From: Serratia entomophila
Lineage (GTDB): Bacteria; Pseudomonadota; Gammaproteobacteria; Enterobacterales; Enterobacteriaceae
Assembly (NCBI RefSeq): GCF_021462285.1
Contig: NZ_CP082787.1
Location: forward strand, 4,030,001 to 4,094,000
Direction of reading: 5' to 3'
Length of the DNA stretch: 64,000 bases
Every line of letters starts with the position of its first letter. Positions within the stretch are counted from its first letter, which is position 1. Below are positions 34,876 through 44,667 of the stretch, one piece after another. Below the pieces are notes generated by a model. That model ran no database searches, was not told the origin of the DNA, and saw only the letters and a program-made list of their open reading frames with translations. Both the position numbers and the translations under genes were made by a program.

Positions 34876-35588
34876 CAGGCCACCACCGGCAGCTCAATGC
34901 TGCGATAGCTGTGGCTGATGGTTCGTCCCAGCACGTCGTCCGCCAACTCCATGCGGAATTCCAGCGCCGGGCGAATGCCGCCGATCGCCGCCAGCGTGCC
35001 GCAGGTCATCGCCAGGCCATCGGGCGCTTGCGGCAGCGCCAATCCGCATTCCGGCAGTTGTAAACCGCTGAGATAACGCTCCAGCAGATCGCCGGGCGTG
35101 CGCAGGCTGGCGAGAGTGCCTTGCTGATACAACCGAAACTCGCCGTCCTCCTTGATCCACGAGCGCAGGATCAGCGCATCCCAATGATCCAGCACCTCGC
35201 GCAGCGGCCAGGCGGCGCGCGCCACCGGTTTGACGCAGATCTGTTTCGACAGCGCCACGCTGTGGGCCTCCAACTGGCGATCGGTATGATCCGACGCCAG
35301 CGAAACGAACAGCTCGCCGCCCTGAGAGAAGATAAAAGGTTCCGCTTCGCCGGAGGTGGCGCTGCCGATCACCTCAATGCAATCGTTCTGGCTAAGCTGA
35401 TTGGCCGCCACGCGGTAAAACAGGGGAATTGCACTGGGTTGGGGCACGCCCAGCTCGGCCAGCTCCCTGATATGGTGCAAGATCGCCTCGCGATCGCGCC
35501 CTGTCCAGCCGGCGATCACCAGCTGATCGATCTCGACATTCAGCGCCGCAGCGCCGCGGGATTCGGGTAAAGTAAAGGTCAGTCTCAT
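34875..35588 (-). CDS. DUF2848 family protein
   Basis: The 237-residue protein starts MRLTFTLPESRGAAALNVEI and contains GWTGRDREAILHHIRELAELG and LYRVAAN-like segments (LFYRVAANQLSQ). It resembles DUF2848, thought to have a fumarylacetoacetase-like hydrolase fold. It is the first gene of the four-gene operon and is divergent from the GntR regulator. Its reaction is unknown. Confidence 0.7.
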   Translation of the reverse strand: MRLTFTLPESRGAAALNVEIDQLVIAGWTGRDREAILHHIRELAELGVPQPSAIPLFYRVAANQLSQNDCIEVIGSATSGEAEPFIFSQGGELFVSLASDHTDRQLEAHSVALSKQICVKPVARAAWPLREVLDHWDALILRSWIKEDGEFRLYQQGTLASLRTPGDLLERYLSGLQLPECGLALPQAPDGLAMTCGTLAAIGGIRPALEFRMELADDVLGRTISHSYRSIELPVVA

Positions 35589-35617
35589 GGCCTTATCGCC
35601 TCTTTGGTTAAAATACT

Positions 35618-35629
35618 GTGAAATTTCAC
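35618..35629. promoter_or_regulatory. Palindromic operator between DUF2848 operon and gntR-type gene
   Basis: The perfect 12-bp palindrome GTGAAATTTCAC lies 30 bases before the DUF2848 start and about 85 bases before the regulator start. GntR/FCD regulators bind such short palindromes, so this is the likely operator for the divergent pair. Confidence 0.55.
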
Positions 35630-35714
35630 TATATCTTTAGTTACCAAATAAGCGATTTCCATGCCATGTTTTTGTGTACTATGTCTAAAAACTTTCTTCT
35701 TGCAGGAGCAGAAC

Positions 35715-36395
35715 GTGAAGACCGTTGACGCAGAGAGCCCACAACTCCCGACGGCAGAGGAAGCCGGACTGTCACTGAACGAACTGGCCTACCGCCGCTT
35801 CAAACAGGCGCTGGTGACGCTAAGCTACAAGCCGGGCGAGTACCTCAATACCGCTCAGGTGATGGCGGAGCTGGAGATGGGCAGAACCCCGATCAATCAG
35901 GCAATCCATCGCCTGGCCAACGAAGGCCTGCTGCAGGTGATCCCGCGCAAGGGAGTGATGGTTGCGCCGCTGTCGATGGACGATGCGCTGGAGCTGATAG
36001 AGGTGCGGTTGGCCAATGAAATGCTGTGCATGCGGCTGGCGAGCAAGAAAATCACCGAGCGGCAAATCGCCGCCCTGACCGCGCTCAATCAGCAAATAGA
36101 AGCCGCCAGCCAGCAGCGTGACCGGGTGCTGATGATGACGCTGGATCATGAATTCCATCAGGAACTGGCGCAGATCGCCGGCAACAGCATGCTGGCGGAC
36201 ATCCTGAGCGTGCTGCACGCCAGGGCGCAGCGTTTCTGGGCCAGCACGCTGTCGCGCGAAGGGCATATGCGGGAAGTGATCGAGGAGCACCGGGCGATCG
36301 TCGCCGCGCTGGCCGCGCAGGACAGCGACGCGGCGGCCGATGCGGCGCAGGCGCATATCCTGTCGTTCCGCAGCGCGTTGCTGCACGAGGGTTAA
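35715..36395 (+). CDS. GntR-family (FCD) transcriptional regulator
   Basis: The GTG at 35715 is chosen (AGGAG six bases upstream), giving 226 residues; the longer frame from 35661 adds an unlikely Cys-rich leader. The winged helix-turn-helix (LNTAQVMAELEMGRTPINQA, RLANEGLLQVIPRKGVMV) precedes an all-helical FCD domain. That domain has metal/effector residues in DHEFHQELAQIAGN and EEHRAIVAAL. It is divergent from the amidase operon and probably represses it. Confidence 0.92.
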   Translation: MKTVDAESPQLPTAEEAGLSLNELAYRRFKQALVTLSYKPGEYLNTAQVMAELEMGRTPINQAIHRLANEGLLQVIPRKGVMVAPLSMDDALELIEVRLANEMLCMRLASKKITERQIAALTALNQQIEAASQQRDRVLMMTLDHEFHQELAQIAGNSMLADILSVLHARAQRFWASTLSREGHMREVIEEHRAIVAALAAQDSDAAADAAQAHILSFRSALLHEG

Positions 36396-36418
36396 CATTT
36401 CAGGGGAATGTCAGACAT

Positions 36419-36448
36419 AAAAAATCCGCCGACGCTGAGTCAGCGGAT
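36419..36448 (-). terminator. Terminator of brnTA (also behind gntR-type gene)
   Basis: A hairpin built from ATCCGC/GCGGAT with inner CGCTGA/TCAGCG is followed on the minus strand by six T. Confidence 0.65.
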
Positions 36449-36470
36449 GTTTACCCCGTGGCGCGGCCCT

Positions 36471-36788
36471 TCATTCTTCGCGTTCGCAATCTTTCAGCAT
36501 CGCCTCACGCAGCAGGGCATTCAAACGTTTCTGATAGCCCTTGCCCGGCCTTTGCAGCCATGCCAAAACGTCCGCATCAATTCTGATCGTTTTTGACACT
36601 TTCACCGGTTTGTAAAACCGCCCCTGAACCGCCGTACTCCACTTTTCATCGCCGAGCGATGGCGCATCAGCATGGTCAATCTCCACGTCCGGCAGAGAGC
36701 TCAGGGAAGCTATCTGCGCTTTTTGTTCTTCCGACAGCGGTGGAAGCACGCTATGTTGCAGATTTCTGACTGAATTTTTGCGCTTCAT
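36471..36788 (-). CDS. brnA: BrnA-family antitoxin
   Basis: The protein has 105 residues from the ATG at 36788 (AGGGAG just upstream); an ATG at 36809 is possible. The C-terminal part, VSKTIRIDADVLAWLQRPGKG then YQKRLNALLREAM, is a ribbon-helix-helix DNA-binding unit of the BrnA type. The gene overlaps the end of the toxin gene by 38 bases. It should bind BrnT and repress the operon. Confidence 0.85.
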   Translation of the reverse strand: MKRKNSVRNLQHSVLPPLSEEQKAQIASLSSLPDVEIDHADAPSLGDEKWSTAVQGRFYKPVKVSKTIRIDADVLAWLQRPGKGYQKRLNALLREAMLKDCEREE

Positions 36789-37074
36789 ATCTCCCTCTCT
36801 CTTTCGCATCGGCCTTACGCGCTGAAATGATACGTACTATCTCGATGCTGTCACCGGCAGAATCAGTTTCGGACAGGGTATGCGCGACCAACAGCAGCAA
36901 AGAACCGCCAACCATGCCGATAGTTTGCCAACGTTCTTCCCCTCCTTCGATTCGTTCCAGCACCGCCAGGTGGTTCGGATCCGAAAAAACGTGTCGCGCC
37001 ACTTCAAAACTGACGTGATGCTTCCTCAGGTTGTTTTGATTTTTATCTTGATTCCATTCAAAATAAACATACAT
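36751..37074 (-). CDS. brnT: BrnT-family toxin
   Basis: The protein has 107 residues from the ATG at 37074 (MYVYFEWNQDKNQNNLRKH). The motif EWNQDKNQNNLRKHHVSFE and the end IIRSARKA-like segment (IVRIISARKADAKERGRYE) are characteristic of BrnT, a RelE-fold ribonuclease toxin. The Shine-Dalgarno is weak and the 5' part is AT-rich, a sign of transfer. The open frame extends to 37545, but that part is the antisense of the SDR gene and is not coding. Confidence 0.85.
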   Translation of the reverse strand: MYVYFEWNQDKNQNNLRKHHVSFEVARHVFSDPNHLAVLERIEGGEERWQTIGMVGGSLLLLVAHTLSETDSAGDSIEIVRIISARKADAKERGRYEAQKFSQKSAT

Positions 37075-37151
37075 TTTTGTAACTACAATTTGATTGTTAT
37101 TTAAGCAAAAATACCCCCCAACGCCGGCGATGTCAAAACAATTGAGCCCCC

Positions 37152-37898
37152 TCAGCGCCCGCCGGCCGCGTCGATAAAACTGCCGGTCACGTAAGAGGCG
37201 GCATCGGACAGCAGCCAGGCGATGATTTCCGCCACCTCCTGCGGCTGGCCGCCGCGCCGCATCGGCAGGCTTTCCTTCACGCGATCCACCCGGCCGGGTT
37301 CGCCGCCGCTGGCATGCATCTCGGTATAGATCAGCCCGGGCCGCACGCCGTTGACGCGGATGCCCTGCGCCGCCACCTCCAACGCCAGCCCGGTGGTCAG
37401 CGTATCGACCGCGCCCTTCGACGCGGCGTAATCCACGTACTCCCCCGGCGCGCCCAAGCGGGAAGCGGCGGAGGAAACATTCACGATCGCGCCGCCCTGC
37501 CCGCCATGGCGCTGCGCCATGCGTTTCACCGCCTCGCGGCAGCACAGGAAGTAACCGGTGACATTGGTGCCCAACACCTTGTTAATGCGCTCGGCGGTCA
37601 GTTGCTCGATGCTCCCCTGTTGGAACAGGATGCCGGCGTTGTTGACCAGCGCGCCGAGCGTGCCCAATCCGGCGTCCAGCGCGCTGAACATCGCCATTAC
37701 CTGCGCCTCGTCTGCGATATCCGCCTGCAGCGCCAAGGCTCTGCCGCCCAGGGATTCAATCTCCGCCACCACCTGGCGCGCGGCGACGGCATCCCGCAAA
37801 TAGTTAACGCCCACCGCATAGCCCTGCCGGGCCAGCAACAAGGCGGTCGCGCGGCCAATACCCCGGCTGGCGCCGGTGATCAGTGCAACTTTCGTCAT
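37152..37898 (-). CDS. Short-chain dehydrogenase/reductase
   Basis: The protein has 248 residues from the ATG at 37898 (AAAGGAA upstream). It has the complete SDR signature: TGASRGIG at the nucleotide-binding turn (about 9-16), NNAG near 88 and the catalytic YVDYAASK, with Ser in VNVSSAASR. It is probably an NADP(H)-dependent oxidoreductase of the FabG/glucose-dehydrogenase-like group. The substrate is unknown. It is a single gene, divergent from the GNAT gene. Confidence 0.88.
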   Translation of the reverse strand: MTKVALITGASRGIGRATALLLARQGYAVGVNYLRDAVAARQVVAEIESLGGRALALQADIADEAQVMAMFSALDAGLGTLGALVNNAGILFQQGSIEQLTAERINKVLGTNVTGYFLCCREAVKRMAQRHGGQGGAIVNVSSAASRLGAPGEYVDYAASKGAVDTLTTGLALEVAAQGIRVNGVRPGLIYTEMHASGGEPGRVDRVKESLPMRRGGQPQEVAEIIAWLLSDAASYVTGSFIDAAGGR

Positions 37899-38002
37899 GC
37901 TGTTCCTTTCTCTGATTAGCGAAGCGACATCGGTAACCGGCACTGAGAAAAGCCGCGCCGGCCTGCTATATTATGGCCAGGAAAACCTGAGAGCGAGTGA
38001 CT

Positions 38003-38533
38003 ATGAGCGCCCCCATTTTGCTGCAGCGGCAGCAGCTTGATTTGCTGTGGAGCATCGATCGCAGCGAAATTATCGATACCCTGTATCGCCTGCAGGACGG
38101 CGAACTGCAGCCTTACGCCGACTACTACGACGTGCGCGGCTGGGATCCGCATGATAAGGAAACCTACACCCCCATTCACGAAGCATGTTTCGACCGCGGC
38201 GGCGTATTCTTCGCGCTGTTCGAAGGCGAGGAGATTGTGGCGGCGGCGGCTGTCGATACCGAACTGCGCGGCCCGGATCGGGATCTGCGCCAGCTGCTGT
38301 TCTTTTACGTCAGCGCGCACAAACGCGGCCAGGGGCTAGGCAAACGGCTGTTCCAGCTCTGCCTGCGCCAGGCCGGGCAGCAGGGCGCCGCCGGGCTGTA
38401 TGTCTCATCGATCCCCAACAAAAACACCGTGGACTTTTATCTGGCGCAGGGTTGCCGGCTCATCGAGAGCCCCGATGCCGAGCTGTTCGCCCGCGAGCCG
38501 GAGGATATCCATCTGGCCTGCTATTGCCGCTAG
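38003..38533 (+). CDS. GNAT-family N-acetyltransferase
   Basis: The protein has 176 residues from the ATG at 38003. The acetyl-CoA-binding motif A is clear in FFYVSAHKRGQGLGKRLF (Q/R-x-x-G-x-G/A), followed by the beta-5/alpha-4 segment SSIPNKNTVDFYLAQGC. The acceptor substrate is unknown. The gene converges with the next by four bases. Confidence 0.85.
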   Translation: MSAPILLQRQQLDLLWSIDRSEIIDTLYRLQDGELQPYADYYDVRGWDPHDKETYTPIHEACFDRGGVFFALFEGEEIVAAAAVDTELRGPDRDLRQLLFFYVSAHKRGQGLGKRLFQLCLRQAGQQGAAGLYVSSIPNKNTVDFYLAQGCRLIESPDAELFAREPEDIHLACYCR

Positions 38534-39495
38534 CGGGAAATGCGCATCACCGAACGCACGTCGCTGGTCTTGTTCAGCTCCCAGACTTCGGCGATCTCCG
38601 CCAGCGCGTGCTCCTGCGTCTCCAGCGTGATTTCGCCTGCGGCGGCCAGCGCCAGGATCTCGCTCGCATAGCGCTGCATTTCAGGCACCGGCGGGAAGTT
38701 GCCGGTGCCGCTGCCCATAATCTGCAGCTGATTGCTGCGCAGCACCGCCGCCGGCAGCCGGATATTCGGCCCGGCCATCGAACCGACGTTGACCAGCCGA
38801 ATGCCGCGCCCGCCGGCGTAAGAAGAAAGATCGTGATTGTTCAGCGTGGCGAGCAGCGCTTCGGTCGGCGCACCCCAGATATAATCGACGATCACCTGAT
38901 AGCCGTGCGGGCCCGCCGCCGCCGCGAAGGCCTGCGTCAGCGCCTCGCCTTCCAGAGTCAGGTCCACCGTGGCGTCAACGCCCAACGCGTCCAGCACCGG
39001 CTGCCGACGGCCGGCGGCGACGATGCGCCCCGCTCCCGCCTGGCGCGCCGCGGCAACCGCCAGCTTGCCCGAGGTGCCGGTTGCGCCGACGATCAGCACG
39101 GTTTCGCCGGGCTGCAGGTCCGCCCGCCAGCGCAGCGGCAGCCAGGCGGCGAATGCCGGATTGATCAGCGCCGCGGCGGTGGCGTCATCCACCGCCGCGG
39201 GCACCGGCACCGTCCAGGAAGCGACGCTGCGCTGGGCCATCGCGCCGTAGGGGCGGCGGAAAGCAGCGAAATACACACGCTGGCCGTCCGGCGTGCGCCC
39301 GACGCCGTCGGTGCCGGGCACGATCGGCAGCCGTTTGGGGCTGGAATAATGGGTGCCCGCCACGGTGGCGCGGTCCAACTGCTTGATGCCCGCCGTCAGC
39401 ACCTCAATCAACACTTCGCCAGCCTGTACCTGCGGTTCCGCAAAGTTGCCGAAAACCGGGGCTTGCCCCAGCGCTGTAACTATTGCCGCTTGCAT
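38530..39495 (-). CDS. Quinone-oxidoreductase-like MDR alcohol dehydrogenase family protein
   Basis: The 321-residue medium-chain dehydrogenase/reductase has the NADPH-binding turn GATGTSGKLAVAAARQAGAG (about 155-174). It shows no structural-zinc cysteine cluster and no catalytic Cys-His zinc site. It therefore resembles quinone oxidoreductases (QorA-like) rather than zinc alcohol dehydrogenases. The substrate is unknown. It is a single gene with no obvious operon partner. Confidence 0.8.
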   Translation of the reverse strand: MQAAIVTALGQAPVFGNFAEPQVQAGEVLIEVLTAGIKQLDRATVAGTHYSSPKRLPIVPGTDGVGRTPDGQRVYFAAFRRPYGAMAQRSVASWTVPVPAAVDDATAAALINPAFAAWLPLRWRADLQPGETVLIVGATGTSGKLAVAAARQAGAGRIVAAGRRQPVLDALGVDATVDLTLEGEALTQAFAAAAGPHGYQVIVDYIWGAPTEALLATLNNHDLSSYAGGRGIRLVNVGSMAGPNIRLPAAVLRSNQLQIMGSGTGNFPPVPEMQRYASEILALAAAGEITLETQEHALAEIAEVWELNKTSDVRSVMRISR

Positions 39496-39544
39496 AATGA
39501 CTCCTCGGTTCGGGACGCCGGCTCGTCAGGGCTACGAGCCGCAA

Positions 39545-39576
39545 TAAAAAAGGGACACCGCATGATGCGGTGTCCC
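39545..39576 (-). terminator. gcv operon terminator
   Basis: A long palindrome, GGGACACCGC...GCGGTGTCCC, is followed on the minus strand by CTTTTTTATT. It lies just downstream of gcvP. Confidence 0.88.
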
Positions 39577-39601
39577 CCGAACACAAACTTTGCCGAATGT
39601 G

Positions 39602-42481
39602 TTATTCGTATTCGCTCATCGGCACGCAGGAACAGAACAGGTTGCGATCGCCGTACACGTCATCCAGACGCTTAACGCTCGGCCAGTACTTGTTCTCGCG
39701 CACGCCGGCGATCGGGAACACCGCCAGCTCGCGGCTGTAGGCATGCTGCCAGTCGCTGACCAGCTCCGCCTGCACGTGCGGCGCGTTCACCAGCGGGTTG
39801 TCTTCCAGCGGCCACTCGCCTTTGGCGACGCGGTCAATTTCGCTGCGGATGGCCAGCATCGCGTCGATAAAGCGATCCAGCTCCACCTTGCTTTCCGATT
39901 CGGTCGGCTCGACCATCAGCGTGCCCGCGACCGGGAACGACATGGTCGGCGCGTGGAAGCCGTAGTCGATCAGGCGCTTGGCGATGTCCATTTCACTGAT
40001 GCCGGTCTCTTCCTTCAGCGGACGAATATCGAGAATGCATTCGTGCGCCACGCGGTGATCGCGGCCGGTATACAGCACCGGATAAGCGTCCTTCAGACGG
40101 GTAGCGATGTAGTTGGCGTTAAGGATCGCCACCTGGCTGGCCTGCTTCAGGCCTTCCGCGCCCATCATGCGGATGTACATCCAGCTGATCGGCAGGATTG
40201 ACGCGCTGCCGAACGGTGCGGCGGATACCGCGCCCTGCTGGGTGGTCACGCCGTCGATCTGCACCACGCTGTGGCCCGGCACGAACGGCGCCAGGTGCGC
40301 TTTCACGCCGATAGGGCCCATGCCCGGGCCGCCGCCGCCATGCGGGATGCAGAAGGTTTTATGCAGGTTGAGGTGCGAAACGTCCGCGCCGATGTAACCC
40401 GGCGTGGTGATGCCCACCTGGGCGTTCATGTTCGCGCCGTCCAGATACACCTGGCCGCCGAATTGATGAACTATCTGGCACACTTCGCGAATGGTTTCTT
40501 CATACACGCCGTGGGTTGACGGGTAGGTCACCATGATGCAGGACAGCGCTTCGCCCGCCTGCTCCGCCTTGACGCGCAGATCGTGCAAATCGATGTTGCC
40601 GTTCTTGTCGCAGGCCACCACCACCACGCTCATGCCCGCCATCTGGGCGGAAGCCGGGTTGGTGCCGTGCGCGGAGCTTGGGATCAGGCAAACGTGGCGG
40701 CCCGCTTCGTTGCGGCTTTCGTGGTAACGGCGGATCGCCAGCAGGCCGGCGTATTCGCCCTGCGCGCCGGAGTTCGGCTGCATGCAGACCGCGTCATAGC
40801 CGGTCAGCTGCACCAGCCACTGCGACAGCTGGCCGATCATTTGCTGATAACCCGCCGCCTGCTCTGGCGGGCAGAACGGGTGCAGCTCGGAGAATTCAGG
40901 CCAGGTGATCGGGATCATTTCCGCCGCGGCGTTCAACTTCATGGTGCAGGAGCCCAGCGGGATCATCGCCTGGTTCAGCGCCAGATCCTTGCGCTCCAGA
41001 CGGTGCATGTAACGCATCATCTCGGTTTCGCTGTGGTAGCGGTTGAACACCGGATGGGTCAGGATCGGATCCTTGCGCAGCATGGCGGCCGGGATCGAGG
41101 CGCTGTTTTTGCTTACCGCCGCGTCCAGCGCGTCGATATCCAGCCCGTGGTTATCACCCGCCAGCAGCGCAAACAGCGTCTGCACGTCTTCGCGCGAGGT
41201 GGCTTCGTCCAGCGTCATGCCCACCGCGCCGTGGATGTCGGTGCGCAGGTTGATGCCGAAGCTCAGTGCGCGTTCCAGCACCGCGGCCTTGTCTTTCACT
41301 TCTACCGTCAGGGTGTCGAACCAGGTTTTATGGCGCAGCGTCAGGCCGGCCTGCTGCAGCCCGGCGGCCAGGATGTCGGTCAGGCGGTGGATGCGCCCGG
41401 CGATGCGCTGCAGGCCCTGCGGGCCATGGTACACCGCGTACAGGCTGGCGATGTTGGCCAGCAGCACCTGCGAGGTACAGATATTCGAGTTGGCCTTCTC
41501 ACGGCGGATGTGCTGCTCGCGGGTTTGCATCGCCATGCGCAGCGCGGTGTTGCCGGCGGCGTCGCGGGATACGCCGATGATGCGGCCCGGCATTGAGCGT
41601 TTGAATTCGTCGCGGCAGGCGAAGAAGGCGGCGTGCGGGCCGCCGTAGCCCATCGGCACGCCGAAGCGCTGTGCGGAGCCGAATACTACGTCGGCTCCCT
41701 GTTTGCCCGGCGCGGTCAGCAGCACCAGCGCCATGATGTCAGCGGCCACGCTGGTGACGATTTTACGGGATTTCAGCTCGGCCAGCAGCGCGCCGTAGTC
41801 GTGCAGTTCGCCGGTGGTGCCCACCTGCTGCAGCAGCACGCCGAACACGCCGTCCAGCTCCAGCACTTTTTCCGCTTTATCGACGATCACGTCGAAGCCG
41901 AAGGTTTCGGCGCGGGTGCGCACCACGTCCAGCGTTTGCGGGTGCACGTCGTCAGCCACGAAGAAGCGGTTGGCGTCTTTCAGTTTGCTGGCGCGTTTGG
42001 CCAGCGCCATGGCTTCGGCGGCGGCGGTGGCTTCGTCGAGCAACGAGGCGGAGGCCAGATCCAGACCGGTCAGATCAAGCGTGACGGTCTGGAAGTTCAG
42101 CAGCGCCTCCAGGCGGCCCTGCGACACTTCCGGCTGATAAGGAGTATAAGCGGTGTACCAGCCCGGGTTTTCCAGCATGTTGCGCAGGATCACCGGCGGC
42201 GTCAGCACCGCGCTGTAGCCCATGCCGATATAGGATTTGTAACGCTGATTCTGCGCGGCGATCGCCTTCAGCTCAGCCAGCGCCTGATGCTCCGTCGCCG
42301 CGTCGCCCACCGGCGGCGGCCCCGGCAGCTGAATGTCCGCCGGCACGATCTGTTGGATCAGCGCGTTGAGCGAACGCGCGCCCACCGCTGCCAGCAACTC
42401 CTGCTGTTGTTCCGCAGAAGAGCCGATGTGGCGTTCGATGAACGCTTCGCTGTGTTCAAGTTGGCTGAGTGTCTGAGTCAT
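39602..42481 (-). CDS. gcvP: Glycine dehydrogenase (decarboxylating), P-protein
   Basis: The 959-residue homodimeric PLP enzyme decarboxylates glycine and passes the aminomethyl group to lipoyl-GcvH. The PLP Lys lies in [20 protein letters not shown]. The glycine-rich loop and the N-terminal [20 protein letters not shown] are as in E. coli GcvP. It is the last gene of gcvTHP and is followed by a strong terminator. It is separated from gcvH by 100 bases that hold a hairpin. Confidence 0.98.
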   Translation of the reverse strand: MTQTLSQLEHSEAFIERHIGSSAEQQQELLAAVGARSLNALIQQIVPADIQLPGPPPVGDAATEHQALAELKAIAAQNQRYKSYIGMGYSAVLTPPVILRNMLENPGWYTAYTPYQPEVSQGRLEALLNFQTVTLDLTGLDLASASLLDEATAAAEAMALAKRASKLKDANRFFVADDVHPQTLDVVRTRAETFGFDVIVDKAEKVLELDGVFGVLLQQVGTTGELHDYGALLAELKSRKIVTSVAADIMALVLLTAPGKQGADVVFGSAQRFGVPMGYGGPHAAFFACRDEFKRSMPGRIIGVSRDAAGNTALRMAMQTREQHIRREKANSNICTSQVLLANIASLYAVYHGPQGLQRIAGRIHRLTDILAAGLQQAGLTLRHKTWFDTLTVEVKDKAAVLERALSFGINLRTDIHGAVGMTLDEATSREDVQTLFALLAGDNHGLDIDALDAAVSKNSASIPAAMLRKDPILTHPVFNRYHSETEMMRYMHRLERKDLALNQAMIPLGSCTMKLNAAAEMIPITWPEFSELHPFCPPEQAAGYQQMIGQLSQWLVQLTGYDAVCMQPNSGAQGEYAGLLAIRRYHESRNEAGRHVCLIPSSAHGTNPASAQMAGMSVVVVACDKNGNIDLHDLRVKAEQAGEALSCIMVTYPSTHGVYEETIREVCQIVHQFGGQVYLDGANMNAQVGITTPGYIGADVSHLNLHKTFCIPHGGGGPGMGPIGVKAHLAPFVPGHSVVQIDGVTTQQGAVSAAPFGSASILPISWMYIRMMGAEGLKQASQVAILNANYIATRLKDAYPVLYTGRDHRVAHECILDIRPLKEETGISEMDIAKRLIDYGFHAPTMSFPVAGTLMVEPTESESKVELDRFIDAMLAIRSEIDRVAKGEWPLEDNPLVNAPHVQAELVSDWQHAYSRELAVFPIAGVRENKYWPSVKRLDDVYGDRNLFCSCVPMSEYE

Positions 42482-42547
42482 TGCTACAAATTCCTGAATT
42501 CTTACGTGGTACGGGAGTACGGGATATAGCTTGATCTATAACTAAAA

Positions 42548-42572
42548 CGCCCCGGCCAAAAGGCCCGGGGCG
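42548..42572 (-). terminator. Intercistronic hairpin between gcvH and gcvP
   Basis: A stem of CGCCCCGG with CCGGGGCG, with an inner GCC/GGC, is followed on the minus strand by TTTTAG. It looks like a partial terminator or an RNA-processing barrier within the operon. Confidence 0.5.
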
Positions 42573-42581
42573 CGGTAAGCA

Positions 42582-42968
42582 TTACTCGTCGATCGAGGCC
42601 CGATAAGCCGCGGCGTCCAGCAGGTTCGCCAGTTCGCCTTCGTCTGAGGCTTTAATCCGGAACAGGAAGCCTTCACCGTAGGGCTCGCTGTTCACCAGCT
42701 CCGGAGAGCTTTCCAGCTCGCCGTTTACCGCAACGATTTCGCCGCTGATTGGCGCGTAAATGTCTGAGGCCGCCTTGACGGACTCCGCCACGGCGCAATC
42801 TTCACCGGCGGCAACGGTGCGGCCCACTTCCGGCAGATCGACAAACACCATATCGCCCAGCAGTTCCTGCGCGTGTTCGGTGATGCCCACGGTGTAAACG
42901 CCGTTACCTTCCGAACGAACCCACTCGTGGGAAGAGGCGTATTTCAATTCTGTTGGCACATTGCTCAT
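42582..42968 (-). CDS. gcvH: Glycine cleavage system H-protein
   Basis: The 128-residue lipoyl carrier protein shuttles the aminomethyl intermediate between GcvP, GcvT and Lpd. The lipoylated Lys is in [19 protein letters not shown] (about residue 65). Its length equals the E. coli protein. It lies between gcvT (95-base gap) and gcvP. Confidence 0.98.
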   Translation of the reverse strand: MSNVPTELKYASSHEWVRSEGNGVYTVGITEHAQELLGDMVFVDLPEVGRTVAAGEDCAVAESVKAASDIYAPISGEIVAVNGELESSPELVNSEPYGEGFLFRIKASDEGELANLLDAAAYRASIDE

Positions 42969-43063
42969 AGCCGGTTACTCCTTCGAAGAAATAATTTCCC
43001 TGCGTCTCTCACGGCGCAGCCTGTTGGCCGCGAGCGAGATCCATGGGAATAATCAATAAAGAA

Positions 43064-44161
43064 TCAAATTGTCAGCGGCTTGCCGGCGCGGACAAAGCCA
43101 GGTTTGGTTACCTTGACCGGCATCTCGCGGTTACGGATCTGCACGATGGCCTGCTCGCCGATACCGGCCGGCACCCGCGCCAGCGCGATGCTGAAGCCCA
43201 GGGTCGGCGAGAATGACCCGCTGGTGATCACGCCTTCGTGCGTCTGCCCCGCCGCGTCGGTGAAACGCACCGGCAGCTCATTACGTAATACGCCTTTTTC
43301 GGTCATGATCAAGCCGACCAGCTGTTCGGTGCCCTGATCGCGCTGCTGTTCCAGCGCGTCGCGGCCGATGAACTGGCGCTCTTCCGGCTGCCAGGCGATG
43401 GTCCAGCCCATATTGGCGGCCAGCGGCGAAACGCCCTCGTCCATCTCCTGCCCGTACAGATTCATGCCCGCTTCCAGGCGCAGAGTGTCGCGCGCGCCCA
43501 GACCGGCCGGCTTAACGCCCGCCGCCAGCAGTTTTTGCCAGAAATCCGCCGCCTGCTCTTTCGGCAGGGCGATTTCATAACCGGCTTCACCGGTGTAGCC
43601 GGTGGTGGCGATAAACAGATCCCCGGTCTGTACGCCGAAGAACGGCTTCATGCCTTCGATCGCGCTTTTTTGTTCCGGGGTAAACAGGGTAGCGGCGCGC
43701 TCTTTGGCCTGTGGGCCCTGCACCGCGATCAGCGCCAGATCGTCGCGCACCGTCAGTGCGACGCCGTAAGGTTCGGCGTGTTCTTCGATCCAGGCCAGAT
43801 CTTTGTCGCGCGTGGCGGAGTTCACCACCAGGCGGAAATAGTCTTCAGTCAGGAAGTAGACGATCAGATCGTCGATCACGCCGCCGGAGGCGTTCAGCAT
43901 GCCGGTGTACAGCGCCTTGCCGGGTTGGGTGAGCTTGGCGACGTCGTTCGCCAGCAGGTAACGCAGGAACTCACGGGTGCGGGCGCCGTGCAGATCCACA
44001 ATGGTCATATGGGAGACATCGAACATGCCGGCATCCTGGCGCACGGCGTGGTGCTCATCGATCTGCGAGCCGTAGTGCAGCGGCATCATCCAGCCGTGAA
44101 AGTCTACCATGCGCGCACCGCACGCCACGTGCTGGTCGTACAGTGGGGTTTGCTTTGCCAT
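43064..44161 (-). CDS. gcvT: Aminomethyltransferase, T-protein
   Basis: This 365-residue tetrahydrofolate-dependent enzyme of the glycine cleavage system releases ammonia and forms 5,10-methylene-THF. The start ([20 protein letters not shown]), the catalytic-region Asp in FDVSHMT and the folate-site [13 protein letters not shown] are visible. It is the first gene of gcvTHP. About 500 bases without a gene lie upstream, as expected for the GcvA/GcvR/PurR/Lrp-controlled promoter. Confidence 0.98.
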   Translation of the reverse strand: MAKQTPLYDQHVACGARMVDFHGWMMPLHYGSQIDEHHAVRQDAGMFDVSHMTIVDLHGARTREFLRYLLANDVAKLTQPGKALYTGMLNASGGVIDDLIVYFLTEDYFRLVVNSATRDKDLAWIEEHAEPYGVALTVRDDLALIAVQGPQAKERAATLFTPEQKSAIEGMKPFFGVQTGDLFIATTGYTGEAGYEIALPKEQAADFWQKLLAAGVKPAGLGARDTLRLEAGMNLYGQEMDEGVSPLAANMGWTIAWQPEERQFIGRDALEQQRDQGTEQLVGLIMTEKGVLRNELPVRFTDAAGQTHEGVITSGSFSPTLGFSIALARVPAGIGEQAIVQIRNREMPVKVTKPGFVRAGKPLTI

Positions 44162-44667
44162 CTTTTCCCTCTTTCCACTCGGTCGCTAGAAGATAGGGTG
44201 CTGCCACGCAATGTGTCTGAATCTGGCCCGCGGCCCGTTTGCATGGCGCACTGACTGCTCAACAGAAACGCTGCGCCCGCGCGGCCGAAAACTGCGGCTG
44301 AGCGCCGTGACGCAAACGATACCTTTCCCCCGAAGTTATCACCGAACGACCACATTAACCATAAGTTAAAATAGGCTCAGCGCCGTTCGGGGGCAGCAAA
44401 ATGCCGGGTCAGTGTGCAGAGTTTTTCACTGGAAAAATGCGCTTTAAGGCACAAAATTAACAATTAAAGCGGCAAAACTCCGAAGTTATATAACAAACCG
44501 GCGGCCTCACGCGGAATTTCGGCTTTTGATAACCGACCGCCGAATTAGAAAAAGTAATGCTAAAAATGGACCTGAATTAGATTATTTCAAATGAAGGGTT
44601 ATATAAGGAAAAGATATGGGAATAAGCGGGGGATGGGCAGGCCCCGCCGGGGGCCCGCCAAGCGAGG
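44162..44667. promoter_or_regulatory. gcvT promoter region and end of the ubiI transcript
   Basis: These 506 bases have no gene. The part near 44162-44600 is AT-rich and should carry the gcv promoter with its GcvA, Lrp and PurR sites, which I cannot place with confidence. Near 44636-44659 a GC stem (GGCCCC/GGGGCC, extended by GGC/GCC) lies just after the ubiI stop on the minus strand. Confidence 0.5.

Noticed and set aside
36751-36809. BrnA/BrnT overlap as a sign of frameshift
   Set aside because: Both genes are full length for their families; overlapping starts are common in this operon type.
37075-37545. N-terminal extension of the BrnT frame
   Set aside because: The extension runs antisense through the SDR gene and reads as Arg/Gly-rich shadow; the BrnT family starts at the internal ATG.
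43535-44254. 239-codon plus-strand frame over gcvT
   Set aside because: Antisense shadow of gcvT.
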